Source: Petaurus breviceps papuanus
Lineage: Eukaryota > Chordata > Mammalia > Diprotodontia > Petauridae
Length of the DNA: 64,000 bases
Assembly (NCBI GenBank): GCA_028583685.1
Contig: JAMXIF010000058.1
Coordinates: 15,335,594-15,399,593, forward strand
Reading direction: 5' to 3'
Part shown: one piece after another, positions 10,945 to 21,624 of the stretch
Layout: every line of letters starts with the position of its first letter
Position numbering within the stretch: position 1 is the first letter of the stretch
Translations under genes and position numbers: made by a program
The notes under the pieces: model-generated
Told to the model about the DNA's origin: nothing
Database searches by the model: none
The model's input: only the letters and a program-made list of their open reading frames with translations

Positions 10945-11800
10945 AGCCACAGTTAAAGTGGGAAGAGCAAGGATGTATGCTGGGAAGGAGATCTCATTGG
11001 CTGCCATCTTACCCTGGAACCACCATCTTTGTACAGACATGTTGCCCCAGGGGCTGAGCTGTACTTAGCAACAGGTGCCTGTGCTAAGAGATCTCAATTC
11101 TTTGTAAAGACTCAGGCTTTCTAAAAATCCACAGCCATTATATTGAGTGACAGAGCAGTCCAACCTCCCTGTCTTGCAATCATTTTCCCCAAAATTGGGA
11201 GGAAAAGAGGAGAGAAGGGGAGAGAGAGAGGAGAGAGGGGGAAGGGAGAGAGAATGAGAAAGAGAGAAATGCCCAAAGCAACCCATCCCAAATTCATTCA
11301 ATAGCTTAAGCTCCTACCCCTGACCCTTACTTGGCCCTTCCCCTCTCCCTGACCTCTGCCCAGCCACCCCTATCAGTAAGCAGAGTTGGCTCTTGCCCTG
11401 CCCTCTGAATTATTCACACCCCAACTCCAGCCACTAGCATTAATCTTTCATTTGCCATTTAGACACCTGATCACTGAGGCTGGATTGAAAGATGCCGCTT
11501 GGGAGCTCAAGCCTGCTAGAGGTGAAGCCCAAAGGCAGTTTGAGATGTGCAGAGCAGCCAGAGCCTGTGGAGGATTAATGGGGTCAGCCCCCTGTTCCAT
11601 ATAGCTGATGGGAGGAGGGAAAGGGACAATGTAAAGAAGACACAAGATGCATGTGCGGGAGGGATAACCCTCAGCTCAGATTGTTTGGCTAGGAAAAAGG
11701 GGAATTCCATCAGCTCAGGATTTGAAAGACCATATAGAGGCTGCAATTGATTGGACCAGCTGTGACTTGGGACCAAGAGAGACAGGAAATTGGGCAAGGG
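10945..11800. other. unassigned sequence with a GA-rich tract
   Basis: No gene or interspersed repeat recognised. Purine tract at 11,205-11,267. The stretch 11,400-11,560 has balanced composition and could be conserved, but shows no decisive motif cluster. Confidence 0.4.
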
Positions 11801-11804
11801 GGGG

Positions 11805-11849
11805 AGGAGAGACAGAGACAGAGACAGAGATAGAGAGACAGAGACAGAC

Positions 11850-11907
<58 letters not shown>
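11805..11907. repeat. (GA)n microsatellite
   Basis: GACAGA units grading into a pure GA run of over 20 units. Confidence 0.97.
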
Positions 11908-11909
<2 letters not shown>

Positions 11910-12421
11910 TTGTATGTTATTTAATACAATTATGTACTCTGGACTAGACAGGGATTTGAGTTGTAACTAGAGTGGAGGCTTTGCTCCAGGGTACCCAATT
12001 TTGTGGTTGCTGACAAACCTTACAAGTCCTCAGCAGCAACAGAGTTTAATACTTACTTAGCAACAGTAGTTCACTAAAATAAGAAGCTACCAGATGGCAG
12101 GCTAGGGTGAGCTCTCCTTCCTTCTTCAAAACACAGTGGCCTCCCCTTCACTAACCTGGTGCTGGGTGCCCTGAGGTTCATTACTCGCTTCATTGTGTGG
12201 TAACCCTCCCCTAAGTAAGAGTTTATTTGTACTGATTACCCTGTGTTTAGTCCATGGTACTTATTCCTACCATAAAAATCCCTACTTATGGCTCTGACAG
12301 GGAATTAGCTCAGACAACTTCAACCGGCCCCTTCATTTGTCACAACTAATCAAGTATGTGTTTTGGAACATTGGTAAAATTACAAGCACTGGAAATCTAA
12401 ATAGTAAACATGGTGCTTGGT
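11908..12421. other. unassigned sequence
   Basis: No repeat I can name. Composition is even and no open frame is notable. Confidence 0.4.
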
Positions 12422-12609
12422 CAGGCATTCTTAACCTGTGGTATATGAATTTGTTGGGTTTTTAAAAATATTTTGACAATTGGGTTTCAAAGTAATTAGC
12501 TTCCTTTTAAATTCTATGTATTTGATCTTGTACATTTAAAAATATGATTCAGAGAAGACATAGGCCTGTCCAAGGGGTCCATTATACCAAAAAAGGTGAA
12601 GGACTCCTT
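12422..12609 (+). mobile_element. hAT-type MITE
   Basis: Opens CAGGCATTCTTAACCTGTGG and closes with AAAAAAGGTGAAGGACTCC, decayed inverted ends of the family seen reversed at 8,102 and 46,608. The interior TTTTTAAAAATATTTTGACA and AAAAATATGATTCAGAGAAG fits the same family. Confidence 0.65.
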
Positions 12610-13860
12610 CTCTAGGACAAGAGAGCAGAAGACCTCCACAAAAGACCCTAACCACCTTCTGAGAGAAAGGAATGCCTACCCCTGCTATCTTTCTCCAGAT
12701 ACCTAGACCTACCCTCTCATCAGCATTTCTCCACCTGCCACTGAAGGAAGAAACATCCTCCGGATGCAAAACAAGTTCAGCTTTGGCCCTAGGCCTCTAG
12801 ATAGAAATGAGGATCAACTGGCTGAATGAAGCCACAGGACTAAGGGAGGGCTTTCATGATCTCAGGTCTCCCTGAAAGAATGTGGCTGGAATTCCCCCTT
12901 GCTTCTCCCCCAAAGCCCCAAGGCATCATTAGACCTGTTTCTATTTGAAAATACAAGCCCACCCAGAAAGGGTGCCATTTTCCCACTGGCTTTAATAAAA
13001 GCCTGTCAAGTATCTCACATCTCACAGTCAGTGCTCACTATATCCTCCTCCTGATAGCTCCCTTAGGGCAGAGTACCCCTGGGGAGCCCTCTGACAGTCA
13101 GTGCTGAAATGGGCCCAAGGCACCCCCAAACAGAAGTCTCTCCCTCAGTGTTCTTGCTCATGCTTGACTTCCCACCACTCCGTCATGCTGCTGTCTGTTC
13201 TGGTTTCTTGAATACAGGTCCTATTACTGTTTTCATATTTCTGCTTCTTATTTTCCAGACTCTAAAAGAGACTTTTTTTCATTCTCAATCTTTCCTAGCC
13301 TTCCTCACCCACCATGATTCCTGCAATCTGCCCTTGGCACCCTCCCCTCTTGCTTTAAGACTTCTCCCCTGAGAATCAGGGGATCTCCATTTGAGATTAC
13401 ATGTTTGGGTCTTTAGCACCAGGTCACTGCTTTGGATTCCTTTCTGTTGCTTCTTTTTTCACAGGATCTCTTCAGTTCACACTCCTCCTCTCCTCACCCC
13501 CCCACTCCCACACACTCATAGCACATAACTCCTTTACTTCAACAGGAGAAGATCTTGGTGTATAAACATATTTAGAGAGACCAGTTGCTGATACACAGTC
13601 TCATTACTGACACTAGGTTGGCCCAGCTTAATAATGTAGGAGTTTAATTCCTAACAGGCTTTTCCAGTAGCATTCAGAAGTTAGCTAGCTCACAATCCCT
13701 GGGGACCCTCAGTCCTTCTTGGTTGGGGTCTATCCTCTCAGATCCATGGTGAAACCAGGCTATCTTCTCTCTTTTTTTATCTGAACAAAATGATCCTTGT
13801 GGGCTGTCTCTGGCATTTACCCTGTCCTAGTTGATTACAAACCCTATACTCTATGACTTG
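12610..13860. other. unassigned sequence
   Basis: The longest stretch in the first third without a recognisable repeat. The 12-mer ACAGTCAGTGCT occurs twice (about 13,024 and 13,094). No exon or promoter hallmark is seen. Confidence 0.45.
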
Positions 13861-13864
13861 CATC

Positions 13865-14040
13865 AAATTACAGTGTGATGTAGGAGAAAGAGCAAATAAA
13901 TATGGAACCCAAGCACCAGAGTTCTGTCACTTACCAATCACATAAGCCAATGCATTCGCATGGTCCTCACTTTCCTCCTTTGTAAAACGAAGGGATTGAA
14001 CCCTAAGGTTCCTTCTAGCTCTAACTGATACTGTGATTCT
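13865..14040 (+). repeat. MIR3 SINE
   Basis: Sense MIR3, diverged: TTTCCTCCTTTGTAAAACGA, then GTTCCTTCTAGCTCTAACTG and a tactgtgattct end. Confidence 0.8.
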
Positions 14041-14044
14041 CTGT

Positions 14045-14684
14045 TGAAATTTGTGGCCATTTCTCTAATATGAATCCTATTATTTTTCATAATCTTTCAT
14101 TTACCAGCCATTCTAATTTGTTCTTCCCCCTTTTTCATCCCTACTTTCCGTGTCCCTACTACCCATCCCTGAGGCCCCCTTTCTGATTCCAAGAGGTCCT
14201 TCTCTTGTGGATTTTTCCTTTATGACTTTAGCATTTTCAAACATCATATTTACATTTTTATTATCCCTGCCTTATGGAAAACAGAAACACAGACAAAGAA
14301 TGACACTAATTTTCAAATGGGAATGGACGGGGGGGAGCCTGCCACAGAAGCCCACACCACTAGCTTATTACTGACCTGGAAGTAAGATCATCTTGGACTG
14401 CATCCACCACCCTGGCTTTCCTAAAGTCTCTCATCCAAGCTGGATTTGACCCAGGTTAACTCTAGAGTTCTGGCATGGCCAGGCTCCCTCAAAGCATCTC
14501 TGAATTTCACATTAGCATTGCGGTCACCATTGTTGCTAACATGGTATTCTCAGCATTCACTGACTCAACAATGCGGTAGGTGTCTTAGGGAACAGGGTTT
14601 GGCTCAGTCCCTTGCCCCCAGGCTCATAATTGAAAATTCAAGGGACATACAGGTCACCATGGTGAAAGAATAGAAGAGAACGTG
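14045..14684. other. unassigned sequence
   Basis: Nothing recognised. Open frames of 70-odd codons have no credible composition. Confidence 0.4.
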
Positions 14685-14790
14685 TCATTGTTTCTTCTGT
14701 TCCTGCCTCTAAGACCAAGGCTAATTTGTTTTTGTGTACAAGTTATTAATTTTCTCTCGAACATTAACAGGAGAAAAGAAACAGAGCAGC
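14685..14790. promoter_or_regulatory. weak candidate regulatory element
   Basis: Repeat-free AT-balanced patch with CAAGTTATTAATTTTC and CGAACATTAACAGG, giving homeodomain-like cores. It is followed by G-rich and purine-rich filler to 14,890. Inference only. Confidence 0.2.
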
Positions 14791-15229
14791 AGTGATGGGG
14801 TGGGGGAGGACGAATGGAAGGTGAAGGGACAAGGACAAAGAGGAGAGAAGAGAAGGGGAACGGGAAAGAGAGGGAGAGAAGAGCCCAGAGAATAAATCAC
14901 AATGTTTCTATTCTTTATAGATTCTTATCCTTCACTTCCTCCAGACATGATTTTTCCCCCTGGCTAGGGCCAGTGATTTCCTCCCATTGATCCCTATTGA
15001 TGTTTTTCAATTATATCCGTGACAGTTTTGGCAATATATTTGTATACACAAAGCCCTCTCGAATCCTGCTTCTCATCATCCAGTCCATGAATTCTCTCTT
15101 GTTACTTCTATATTAACTCAGTTGATCTACGGAGGTCAAGAAAGGGGACTTGGATGTTCTTGGACCCCAGGACATTCGTAGGTCTTGATCCTTTGCGTAA
15201 ATGTGAATGTTTCTGTCTTTTTTTTTTTT

Positions 15230-15345
15230 CACTGAGAGTGGAACATTCTTTTCTCACCTGAAGAAATCTAGACAAAGAAGAGGACAGTGACTCATCCTAA
15301 GATCACACAGCAGGTCAGGTGTTAAGCTCAGCATCACCAACTTTA
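15230..15345 (-). repeat. MIR SINE fragment
   Basis: Reverse MIR: AGTGACTCATCCTAAGATCA followed by CACAGCAGGTCAGGTG. Confidence 0.6.
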
Positions 15346-15437
15346 CTCAAATAGATGGGCAAGAGACCAACACAGTCCTTTTGACAAAGGCATCCTCTCT
15401 ATTCCCACTTCCATTTCCCATTTTCAATTGGTCCATA

Positions 15438-15677
15438 TTGTTGTTCAGTCATTTTTCAGTCATGTCCAATTCTTTGTGACCCCATTTGAGGTTTTCTTAG
15501 CAAAGTGGTTTGCCATTTCCTTCTCCAGCTCATCCAGCAGATGAGGAAATGGAGACAAATAGGGTTAAGTGACTTGGCCAGGGTCATATAGCTAGTAAGT
15601 TTCTGGGGCCACATTTCAACTCAGGTCTTCCTGATTCCATGCCCAGTACTCTAACAACTGTACCACCTAACTGCACT
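15438..15677 (-). repeat. MAR1 SINE
   Basis: Reverse MAR1: TATTGTTGTTCAGTCATT, GTGACCCCATTTGAGG, GGTTTGCCATTTCCTTCTCC, ending GTACCACCTAACTGCA. The CORE is slightly shortened. Confidence 0.94.
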
Positions 15678-15947
15678 CAGTGGTTTCATAATAGATTGAA
15701 ATGGAGTTACATTTGTTTGCTCAAGACTCCTGGGAGCTGTCTACTTTTCAAGTCCCTTTTACCCATACAGAGCCACTGAACCTCAGCCAGTGCTGCCACT
15801 ACCACTGGTTCTGTGGTTCCCTGGCAAACTGCCATTTATTTCTGTCCCTCAGACACTCTATCTGTAAAATGGAGAAAACAGTGACTTCAAACATATTCAA
15901 TAATTTTCAGTCTTCTAGGGGAACTTCTCAGATTTCTGTATATTTTT

Positions 15948-15956
15948 ATCTATCTA

Positions 15957-16026
<70 letters not shown>

Positions 16027-16037
16027 CCTATCTATCT
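15948..16037. repeat. (TATC)n microsatellite
   Basis: About 20 TATC units with one TACC variant. Confidence 0.98.
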
Positions 16038-16039
16038 TT

Positions 16040-16599
16040 TATCCTAAACACTATAGGTGTTCAGGTTGGCCTATCCCCAAAGTCTAAATTTATTGTAGAA
16101 ATCCTAAGGTTCTGACTCATACACTCTTATGCTCTAGCCAGCACCAAGTAGAACCAGCCTCTCTCTGAGTAATGGCCCAGTCTCCTCCAGATAAAGCTCT
16201 TCCTAATTGCTACCAGAAAACCAGCAAGGGATGAAATATTAGGTGCTTTAAATCTTATGTTAATATGAGTGTCTGATAGCCTTCCCCTTCCCCCACTCAA
16301 TCTTTCCCCTTCTCATTTTCTCCTGCTTTCTCACATTTATTGCTTGGGGCCAATTATCAATGCAATCATTGAAATGATCAGTTGATAGAATGTTGGCCAT
16401 TGGGTCCAAGGAGTCTTCTAGACTACCAAGCCCAGGCACATACCCCCTCTATCCCCTTACACCATGCACAGAGTGACAGTGATTCTCCTGCCTAAAATCA
16501 ACCTGAGAAGGAGAGAGGCTTACGGGCGTTGGTGGTCATGGCAGTATTAATGATTCCAAAGCACCTATCTTCCTCAGCCAAGGGTGGCTTGTCTCATTC
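16040..16599. other. unassigned sequence
   Basis: Nothing recognised. CAATGCAATCATTGAAATG near 16,360 is a mild AT-rich patch. Confidence 0.4.
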
Positions 16600-16830
16600 T
16601 CCACCACTACCACCCTCCCTCCAATGGGAGGTTCCTTTACATTTTCACATGATTCCTCCTCAGATTTCTCCTAGCATTTTGCCATGGCCTCTCCTTTGTA
16701 CTGAACACATACCCCTCCTGGTGTCTTGTTTGAGTTTTTCTTTTTCTCCTGTTAGACTTCAAGCTCTTTCAGAGAAAGGCCTCTATCTTTACACTTGCCA
16801 TCAGACTACTGTTGAATGTTGCATGAATTT
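16600..16830 (+). repeat. possible L2 fragment
   Basis: Faint L2-like end: TGTTAGACTTCAAGCTCTTT resembles the 'agactgtaagctccttgag' landmark. Low certainty. Confidence 0.25.
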
Positions 16831-16929
16831 TCACCAACGTGTGGTTCACATTGTCTGGCTGCCTCCTATTTGAGTGACCAGAGGAATAATTCAGGAAAGG
16901 AAATGAGGATTGTTCTCTCCCCTCTCGTT

Positions 16930-16990
16930 TTTTAGATGGGGAAACTGAGTGATGAGAAGAGAATACATACAGCTTGCTTGTTCTCCTCCC
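16930..16990 (-). repeat. MIR core remnant
   Basis: TTTTTTAGATGGGGAAACTG plus a short flank. Confidence 0.4.
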
Positions 16991-17117
16991 TTGGTCCCAA
17001 CTACTTCAAGAGAAGAGGGAAAAAGTCCCTTCTGTATTTAGGAAGAATTCCTTATCACCCTATTATTTTCAAACTTTTTAGATGCAGGCTAAAAATTTGC
17101 AGAAACAATTATAGAAA

Positions 17118-17535
17118 TTACAATGACCTGGGAATCAAATGACCTCATTTCAAGTTCTGGCTGGTTATTTCAGACTCTTGGTGACCCCATTTGAGATTTT
17201 TTAGGCAAAGATAACAGAGTGGTTTGCCATTTCCTTCTCTGGCTCATTTGACATATAAAGAAACTGAGGCAAACAGAATTAAATGACTTTCCCAGGGTCA
17301 CACAGCTAGGAAGTATCTGAGGCTGGATTTGAACTCAGAAAATGAGTCTTCCTGACTCCAGGCCCAGTGCTCTATCCACTGGGCCACCTAACTGCCTCTG
17401 ATTGATTCTGTGAATCTCTTTTGTCCTCAGTTTCTTCATCCATAAAATGTGGATAATAACATTTGCACTAGGTACATTCTGTAGTGGTTGGGAGGAACGA
17501 ACTTTGGAAATGTTAAAGAACTAGGTAAATGAGTT
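17118..17535 (+). repeat. MIR SINE split by a MAR1
   Basis: The head GACCTGGGAATCAAATGACC lies left of the MAR1 at 17,156-17,398. CCTCAGTTTCTTCATCCATA and the 3' half resume at about 17,425. Confidence 0.55.
17156..17398 (-). repeat. MAR1 SINE
   Basis: Reverse MAR1 with GTGACCCCATTTGAGATTTT, GGTTTGCCATTTCCTTCTCT and a GGGCCACCTAACTGCC end. Inserted into an older MIR. Confidence 0.94.
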
Positions 17536-17879
17536 CTGATTCTAACTAATCTTACTCCTCCTCCTAATAATAATGATGAATCATTGACACAGCCCAGATC
17601 CCTTGGGTGTCAGACCAGGGCTTGATTTAGAAGTCACACTGTTCCTTGACTTGGCTGCCTTTCCTGGGGACTTTGATAGAGCCAGGGAGTGGGGATGGCT
17701 GTTACAAATCCTAGATAAAGGCTGTAGCAGCCAAAAGAAACTGGCTAATGTGTGCATTTTTAATGGGTCATCCCCCACCCTTCCCACAAAAACACAAGGC
17801 TTTAAACTGACTTGAAGCTGCCTTCTCACATTCCTTCTGCCTTCTAGAAATGACTCAATAACAAAATATCTGACTGTAA
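17536..17879. other. unassigned sequence
   Basis: No repeat recognised. Contains GAAATGACTCAATAAC (AP-1-like TGACTCA) at about 17,848-17,863, leading into the CpG-rich block. Confidence 0.4.
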
Positions 17880-18260
17880 CCGGGCCCTCCCTCTCCTGTC
17901 CCCTCCCCCGACCCTACTACATTTTCTGTTTATCCACGTCCTGTGTCATCCTAATTGTGTTATTCTCATAGCAACGAATGGTGATAGCGGGGACTGGAGC
18001 CACTCAAACGTCTGGCTGAGGGAAGCGGATGACAGCTGCGGAGGTAGCCGCATCACGCATCATCCTGCCCCCTTCTGTGCGGGCGCCACGGGACGCCAAA
18101 GCCAGAGCCCTGCCCCCACCACGGTCCCCCACCCCCACCCCCGCCAGCTGCAGGGGTGAACATTTTTTGTTTAAAGTTTGGAGTTCCAAATTCTATCCCT
18201 CCCCCCCTGCCCCGCCCCCACAAAGGTGAGAAATCAGGTATCTGCATTCCTCAGGTAAGA
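17880..18260 (+). promoter_or_regulatory. CpG-rich candidate promoter or enhancer
   Basis: By eye the densest CpG cluster in the window: about 12 CpGs between 17,930 and 18,110. It carries CATAGCAAC (X-box-like half), GATGACAGCTGCGG (TGACAG plus a CAGCTG E-box) and a perfect GC box CCCCGCCCCC at 18,210-18,219. Two consensus-like splice donors follow, AAAG/GTGAGA (GT at 18,226) and CAG/GTAAGA (GT at 18,255). A CpG block, GC box and donors are what a first exon of an unannotated or alternative transcript would show. No TATA box or protein start is convincing; an ATG at 18,028 opens 66 low-complexity codons. It could instead be an enhancer. Confidence 0.4.
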
Positions 18261-18404
18261 AGGGCTCCTGAAACATCCCACCCTGAACAGCCAAGGGAAA
18301 GCAGAAGAACCGGACAAGCTTCTCAGCCTGATCTTCTCCCAGCGGCTGGCTATCACGGGGGAGAAGAGCATCCCCTACCCCCAACCCAGGCTATAAGTCA
18401 GCTG

Positions 18405-18658
18405 CTTCTTCTGGTTCAGCCATTTCAGTTTTGTCTGACTCTTCATGACCCCATTTAGGGTTTTCCAGGCAAAGATACAGCAGTGGTTTGCCATTTCCTT
18501 CTCAGGCTCATTTGGGAGATCAGGAAACTGAGGCAAACAGAGGTTAAGTGACTTGCCCAGGGTCACACAGCTAGTAAGCTCTAAGGCCACATTTGAACTC
18601 AGGTCTTCCTAACTCTAAGCCCAGAGCTCTATACACTGCATCATCTATCTAGCTGTCC
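18405..18658 (-). repeat. MAR1 SINE
   Basis: Reverse MAR1: GACTCTTCATGACCCCATTT, GGTTTGCCATTTCCTTCTC, CAGGGTCACACAGCTAGTAA, with a decayed tRNA head. Confidence 0.94.
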
Positions 18659-18734
18659 ATAAATCAGCTTAGCCTCTTAGAAATATGTAAGCTGTAAATT
18701 CATGCTTTCATGTAATTGGTATCTCACTGGTGTG

Positions 18735-19008
18735 GTAGAAGAGAGGGTGCTGGACTCGGAGGTCAGGAATACCTGAGTTCAAATTCCAACTCAGACTCTT
18801 ACTGGCAGTATGACCCTGTGGCAGTCACTTAGCTTTGCTCTGACTCAGTTTCCTCATCTGTAAAATAGGGCTAATAAGAGTACCAAACTCATTAGGTTAT
18901 TGTGGGGATCAAATGAGATAATATATGCAATGCACTTTGCAGCCCTTAATGCACAATATAAACATTAGCAAGTATTAATAATAATAAATATTATTAATAA
19001 TAATATTA
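18735..19008 (+). repeat. THER1/MIR SINE, near full length
   Basis: Sense MIR with the head GTGTGGTAGAAGAGAGGGTG, CAGTTTCCTCATCTGTAAAA, GAGATAATATATGCAATGCA and an AATAATAATA tail. Confidence 0.92.
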
Positions 19009-19255
19009 ACCAAGAGACTTGAGACTTAGTTCCAACTCTGCCCCTAGGTGACATTTTACAGCTCACCTCAACACCCTCATCTTAGATTCTTCATCTGTAA
19101 AATAAGGTGGAGGGGAAGAGAGTAACTAGGTAATCTGTTACTTAGCTATATGACCTTGGACAAGTCACTTCTCAGGGCCCAAGTTTCCAAATTGATGGAG
19201 TTGGACTATATGGCCTTTAAGGTCTCTTCCAAATCTTAGTCTATCATCCTATGAT
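19008..19255 (+). repeat. two MIR3 fragments in tandem
   Basis: TAGATTCTTCATCTGTAAAA belongs to the first (to about 19,130). ATGACCTTGGACAAGTCACT through TCTATCATCCTATGATTG is the second. Confidence 0.7.
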
Positions 19256-19259
19256 TGAT

Positions 19260-19769
19260 AGAGAATCTTCCAAACTCAACATTCTCTGATTTCCTGGCTC
19301 CTTACTTACCTCATCTCCTCCTGGGATATAGACCAAGCCAAGGAGAATTAAAAGTTCTGGGAGATGATGAGAGAGGTGAAAGGGAAATGATTCCTCAGAG
19401 ATGGAGTTGAGGAAGCAGGACAAGGATAGGTTAACAACACAGAGCTGTCATCTTTCCTCCCTCACGTTTTCCTCCACCCACAAGGTTCTAGGGAAAGGGG
19501 ACACTAGTGCTCCTCATTCCTCCCCCTTTTTCATTCATTCGGTGTTCACTCCACTCCCAAGGCTGGTGCCATTTTGAGTCACTCCTTGGGGCCAAATCAA
19601 TGGAAGAAGAAGGCCTTTAGCCTCTACTCTTCAGAGGCTGGGCTCAGCCTATGACATAAATATGACTCTCCAGTATCCTTAATGCCAGGATATAACAAGA
19701 TTCATAAGCTAGGGATCGTAGAGGCCAGCTAGTCCAGTCCTGTAATTTTACCTCTTAGGTAAAATCTGC
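19260..19769. other. mostly unassigned sequence
   Basis: No repeat recognised to 19,690. From 19,690 to 19,769 there is a faint CR1/MIR3-like reverse 3' end (GAGGCCAGCTAGTCCAGTCC). Confidence 0.4.
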
Positions 19770-19899
19770 CTAGCCACATACCACACTCTAGTCAAGTAAG
19801 TCAGGTAAGAAGAGCTAAACAGCTCTCTACAGATGAACTATCCAAGACACAAGAAGGAAAAGACCATTGACTGAATGAATTCAAGCCAGTCTGGGGAAT

Positions 19900-20022
19900 A
19901 ATAATTGTTCACAATCACAATTTAGATTATAATAATATCATATAAAATAGCTCACAATTATAATATCGATTATAACATAATAAAATAGATAATTAATTAT
20001 AACTTACAATTACAATGTAGAT
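19900..20022. repeat. AT-rich imperfect tandem repeat
   Basis: Three imperfect units of about 40 bp with CACAAT..TTAGATTATAA-like cores. Absent from the sister copy at 22,400, so it arose after the duplication or was lost there. Confidence 0.5.
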
Positions 20023-20203
20023 TATCTTAAGCTTTTTTTTTCTTTTTGGAGGGGGAAGGAGGGCAATTGGGCTTAAGTGACTTGCCCAAGGTCACACGAC
20101 TAGTTTTTGTGTTAAGTGTCTGAGGCCAGATTTGAACTCACATCCTCCTGACTCCAGGGCCAGTGCTCTATTCATTGCATCACCTAGCCACCCCTATCTT
20201 AAG
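20023..20203 (-). repeat. tRNA-derived marsupial SINE with TSD
   Basis: Body 20,032-20,194: T-run, GGCAATTGGGCTTAAGTGAC, CAAGGTCACACGACTAG, ending CACCTAGCCACCCC. A 9-bp duplication TATCTTAAG flanks it (20,023-20,031 and 20,195-20,203). Only duplication copy A has it, so it is younger than the duplication. Confidence 0.93.
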
Positions 20204-20520
20204 GCTTTAAAAGACCTTTCCTCAAAACAACCCTATGAGGTGTATAGTGTAAATAAAATTATCCCTATTTTACAGGTGAGATAAATGAAGCCCAGAGAGC
20301 TTATGTAACTATTCCCTAATGCTAGAGTTAGCAAGGTCAAGAGAAGTTAAGTGACTTGCTCAAGGTCACACAGACAGCTAAAGTGACACTGATTCTAGAG
20401 CTAGCAAGGCCTGACGAGATTATGTGATTTCCTCAAGGTCACACAGGAAGTAAGCATCGGAGGGGACATCTGAACTTGGGTTCAGAGTCAGTGTTCTTTC
20501 TATTCTACAATATGACTCCT
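20204..20520 (-). repeat. MIR SINE with internal tandem duplication
   Basis: Reverse MIR: CCCTATTTTACAGGTGAGAT, then the core segment appears twice (AGCAAGGTCAAGAGAAGTTA.. and AGCAAGGCCTGACGAGATTA.., each running to CTCAAGGTCACACAG). Confidence 0.8.
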
Positions 20521-20529
20521 CTCCTTCCT

Positions 20530-20740
20530 TTCCAGGACACAGATTAATTAATATGTTTAATGGCCATCGGCAAAATATGCCTAATTAGGTACTTTTTAAA
20601 AAATTGTTTTTTTGGAGTCATAAATTTTCTACTGGCCATATATTGCAGACACTTTTAAAGCTAATTGTGTGTTTCTGGCACTAACAAGGGAATTGGTAGA
20701 AATTAAAACCTGGCAGTTTTATGACCTTTCATGGTAAGGG
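20530..20740. promoter_or_regulatory. candidate conserved non-coding element, homeodomain-motif-rich
   Basis: Repeat-free and AT-balanced, packed with developmental-type sites: TTAATTAA (20,544-20,551), palindromic CTAATTAG (20,581-20,588), GCTAATTGTG, and TCATAAA (20,618-20,624) facing its inverse TTTATGA (20,718-20,724), the HOX/CDX-type core. It lies inside duplication copy A but is missing from copy B. Function and conservation are inferred. Confidence 0.45.
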
Positions 20741-21092
20741 GAGGGAAGAGAAAAATGGCTGATTGACACCCCCCCACACACCTTGGGGGCACCTCTGGAG
20801 AGGTTAACATCTATAGATCAGTGTGCCTTCCCAGGGTCTGTCTGTACTATCTTTCTGGGCTCTCAGGTATGAGAATGAAAAACAGACAGAAATACCTAGA
20901 AAGCAGATTATAAAAGAACTTGAAAGAAAGAGAACAAGAGGAGAAAAAGGGGAAAAGAAAGCAGGAGAAAAAAGAAAGAGAAAACAGAGAGAAAGAAGCA
21001 AAAGTCAAATTCCTGGGGTCTGTTTCTCGTTTATTTTTCTCATTAAAAAAAAGAAATCTATCAGCGAGCCTGAGGTGTAACCTGATTCAGTT

Positions 21093-21624
21093 CACGAGCG
21101 TCTGTGACCACACTTAGCCTGTTTCCAAACTAGAATGAGACAGAACCTTCAAAGCCCTCCAGCTCCCTTTCCTAGTTCCACTGACCCTCTTCTGAAGGCT
21201 TTGTTTTCCCTGGCCCTGAAATTGAGAAAACACATCATAAAACCCCAGTCTAGAGGCTTCATTACATTGACTTAAAAGTAAAGGCACATGCCGATGCCTC
21301 CAGCTCCTTCCAACCTCCCAAATGCCCTGAATTTTTCTTTTGCTTTATCAAGGGAAGCAGCAGACAAGTGTAAAAGAGGGACCATACTAAGATGAGTAGT
21401 AGTGGAGGGGGGGAAGATGGTAGTGCAGTAAGCTGGATGGCTGATGGGACTACTGCAGTCACAGCACTGCTCCCATTCACTTCTCACCCCAACCACCCAC
21501 CATGGTCAGGCCATCTCTATCACCCATGCCTTGAGAGAGACAAGGTTGCTCTGTCTTAAGGGAGATGCATAAAGATAGAGGAGAATTGTGCTGTTGCCAC
21601 ACCTACCACAGGGTTCTTGTGGAT
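21093..21624. other. unassigned sequence
   Basis: No repeat or exon recognised. Confidence 0.4.

Larger units (their letters stand above)
19770..21092 (+). repeat. local duplication, copy A
   Basis: Ordered similarity to 22,303-22,905. Left block: ATGAACTATCCAAGACACAA versus ATAAACTAGCTAAGACCTAG, and CTGAATGAAT in both. Middle: a reverse MIR in both. Right block: CTCAGGT..TATGAG, AAACAGACAGA and CTCATTAAAAAAAA followed by GGTGTAACCT in both. Copy A additionally holds an AT-rich expansion, a SINE and the element at 20,530-20,740. Confidence 0.75.

Noticed and set aside
18029-18229. 66-codon frame starting inside the CpG-rich block
   Set aside because: Low-complexity Pro/Ala/Arg composition expected from GC-rich DNA; kept only as part of a candidate promoter region.
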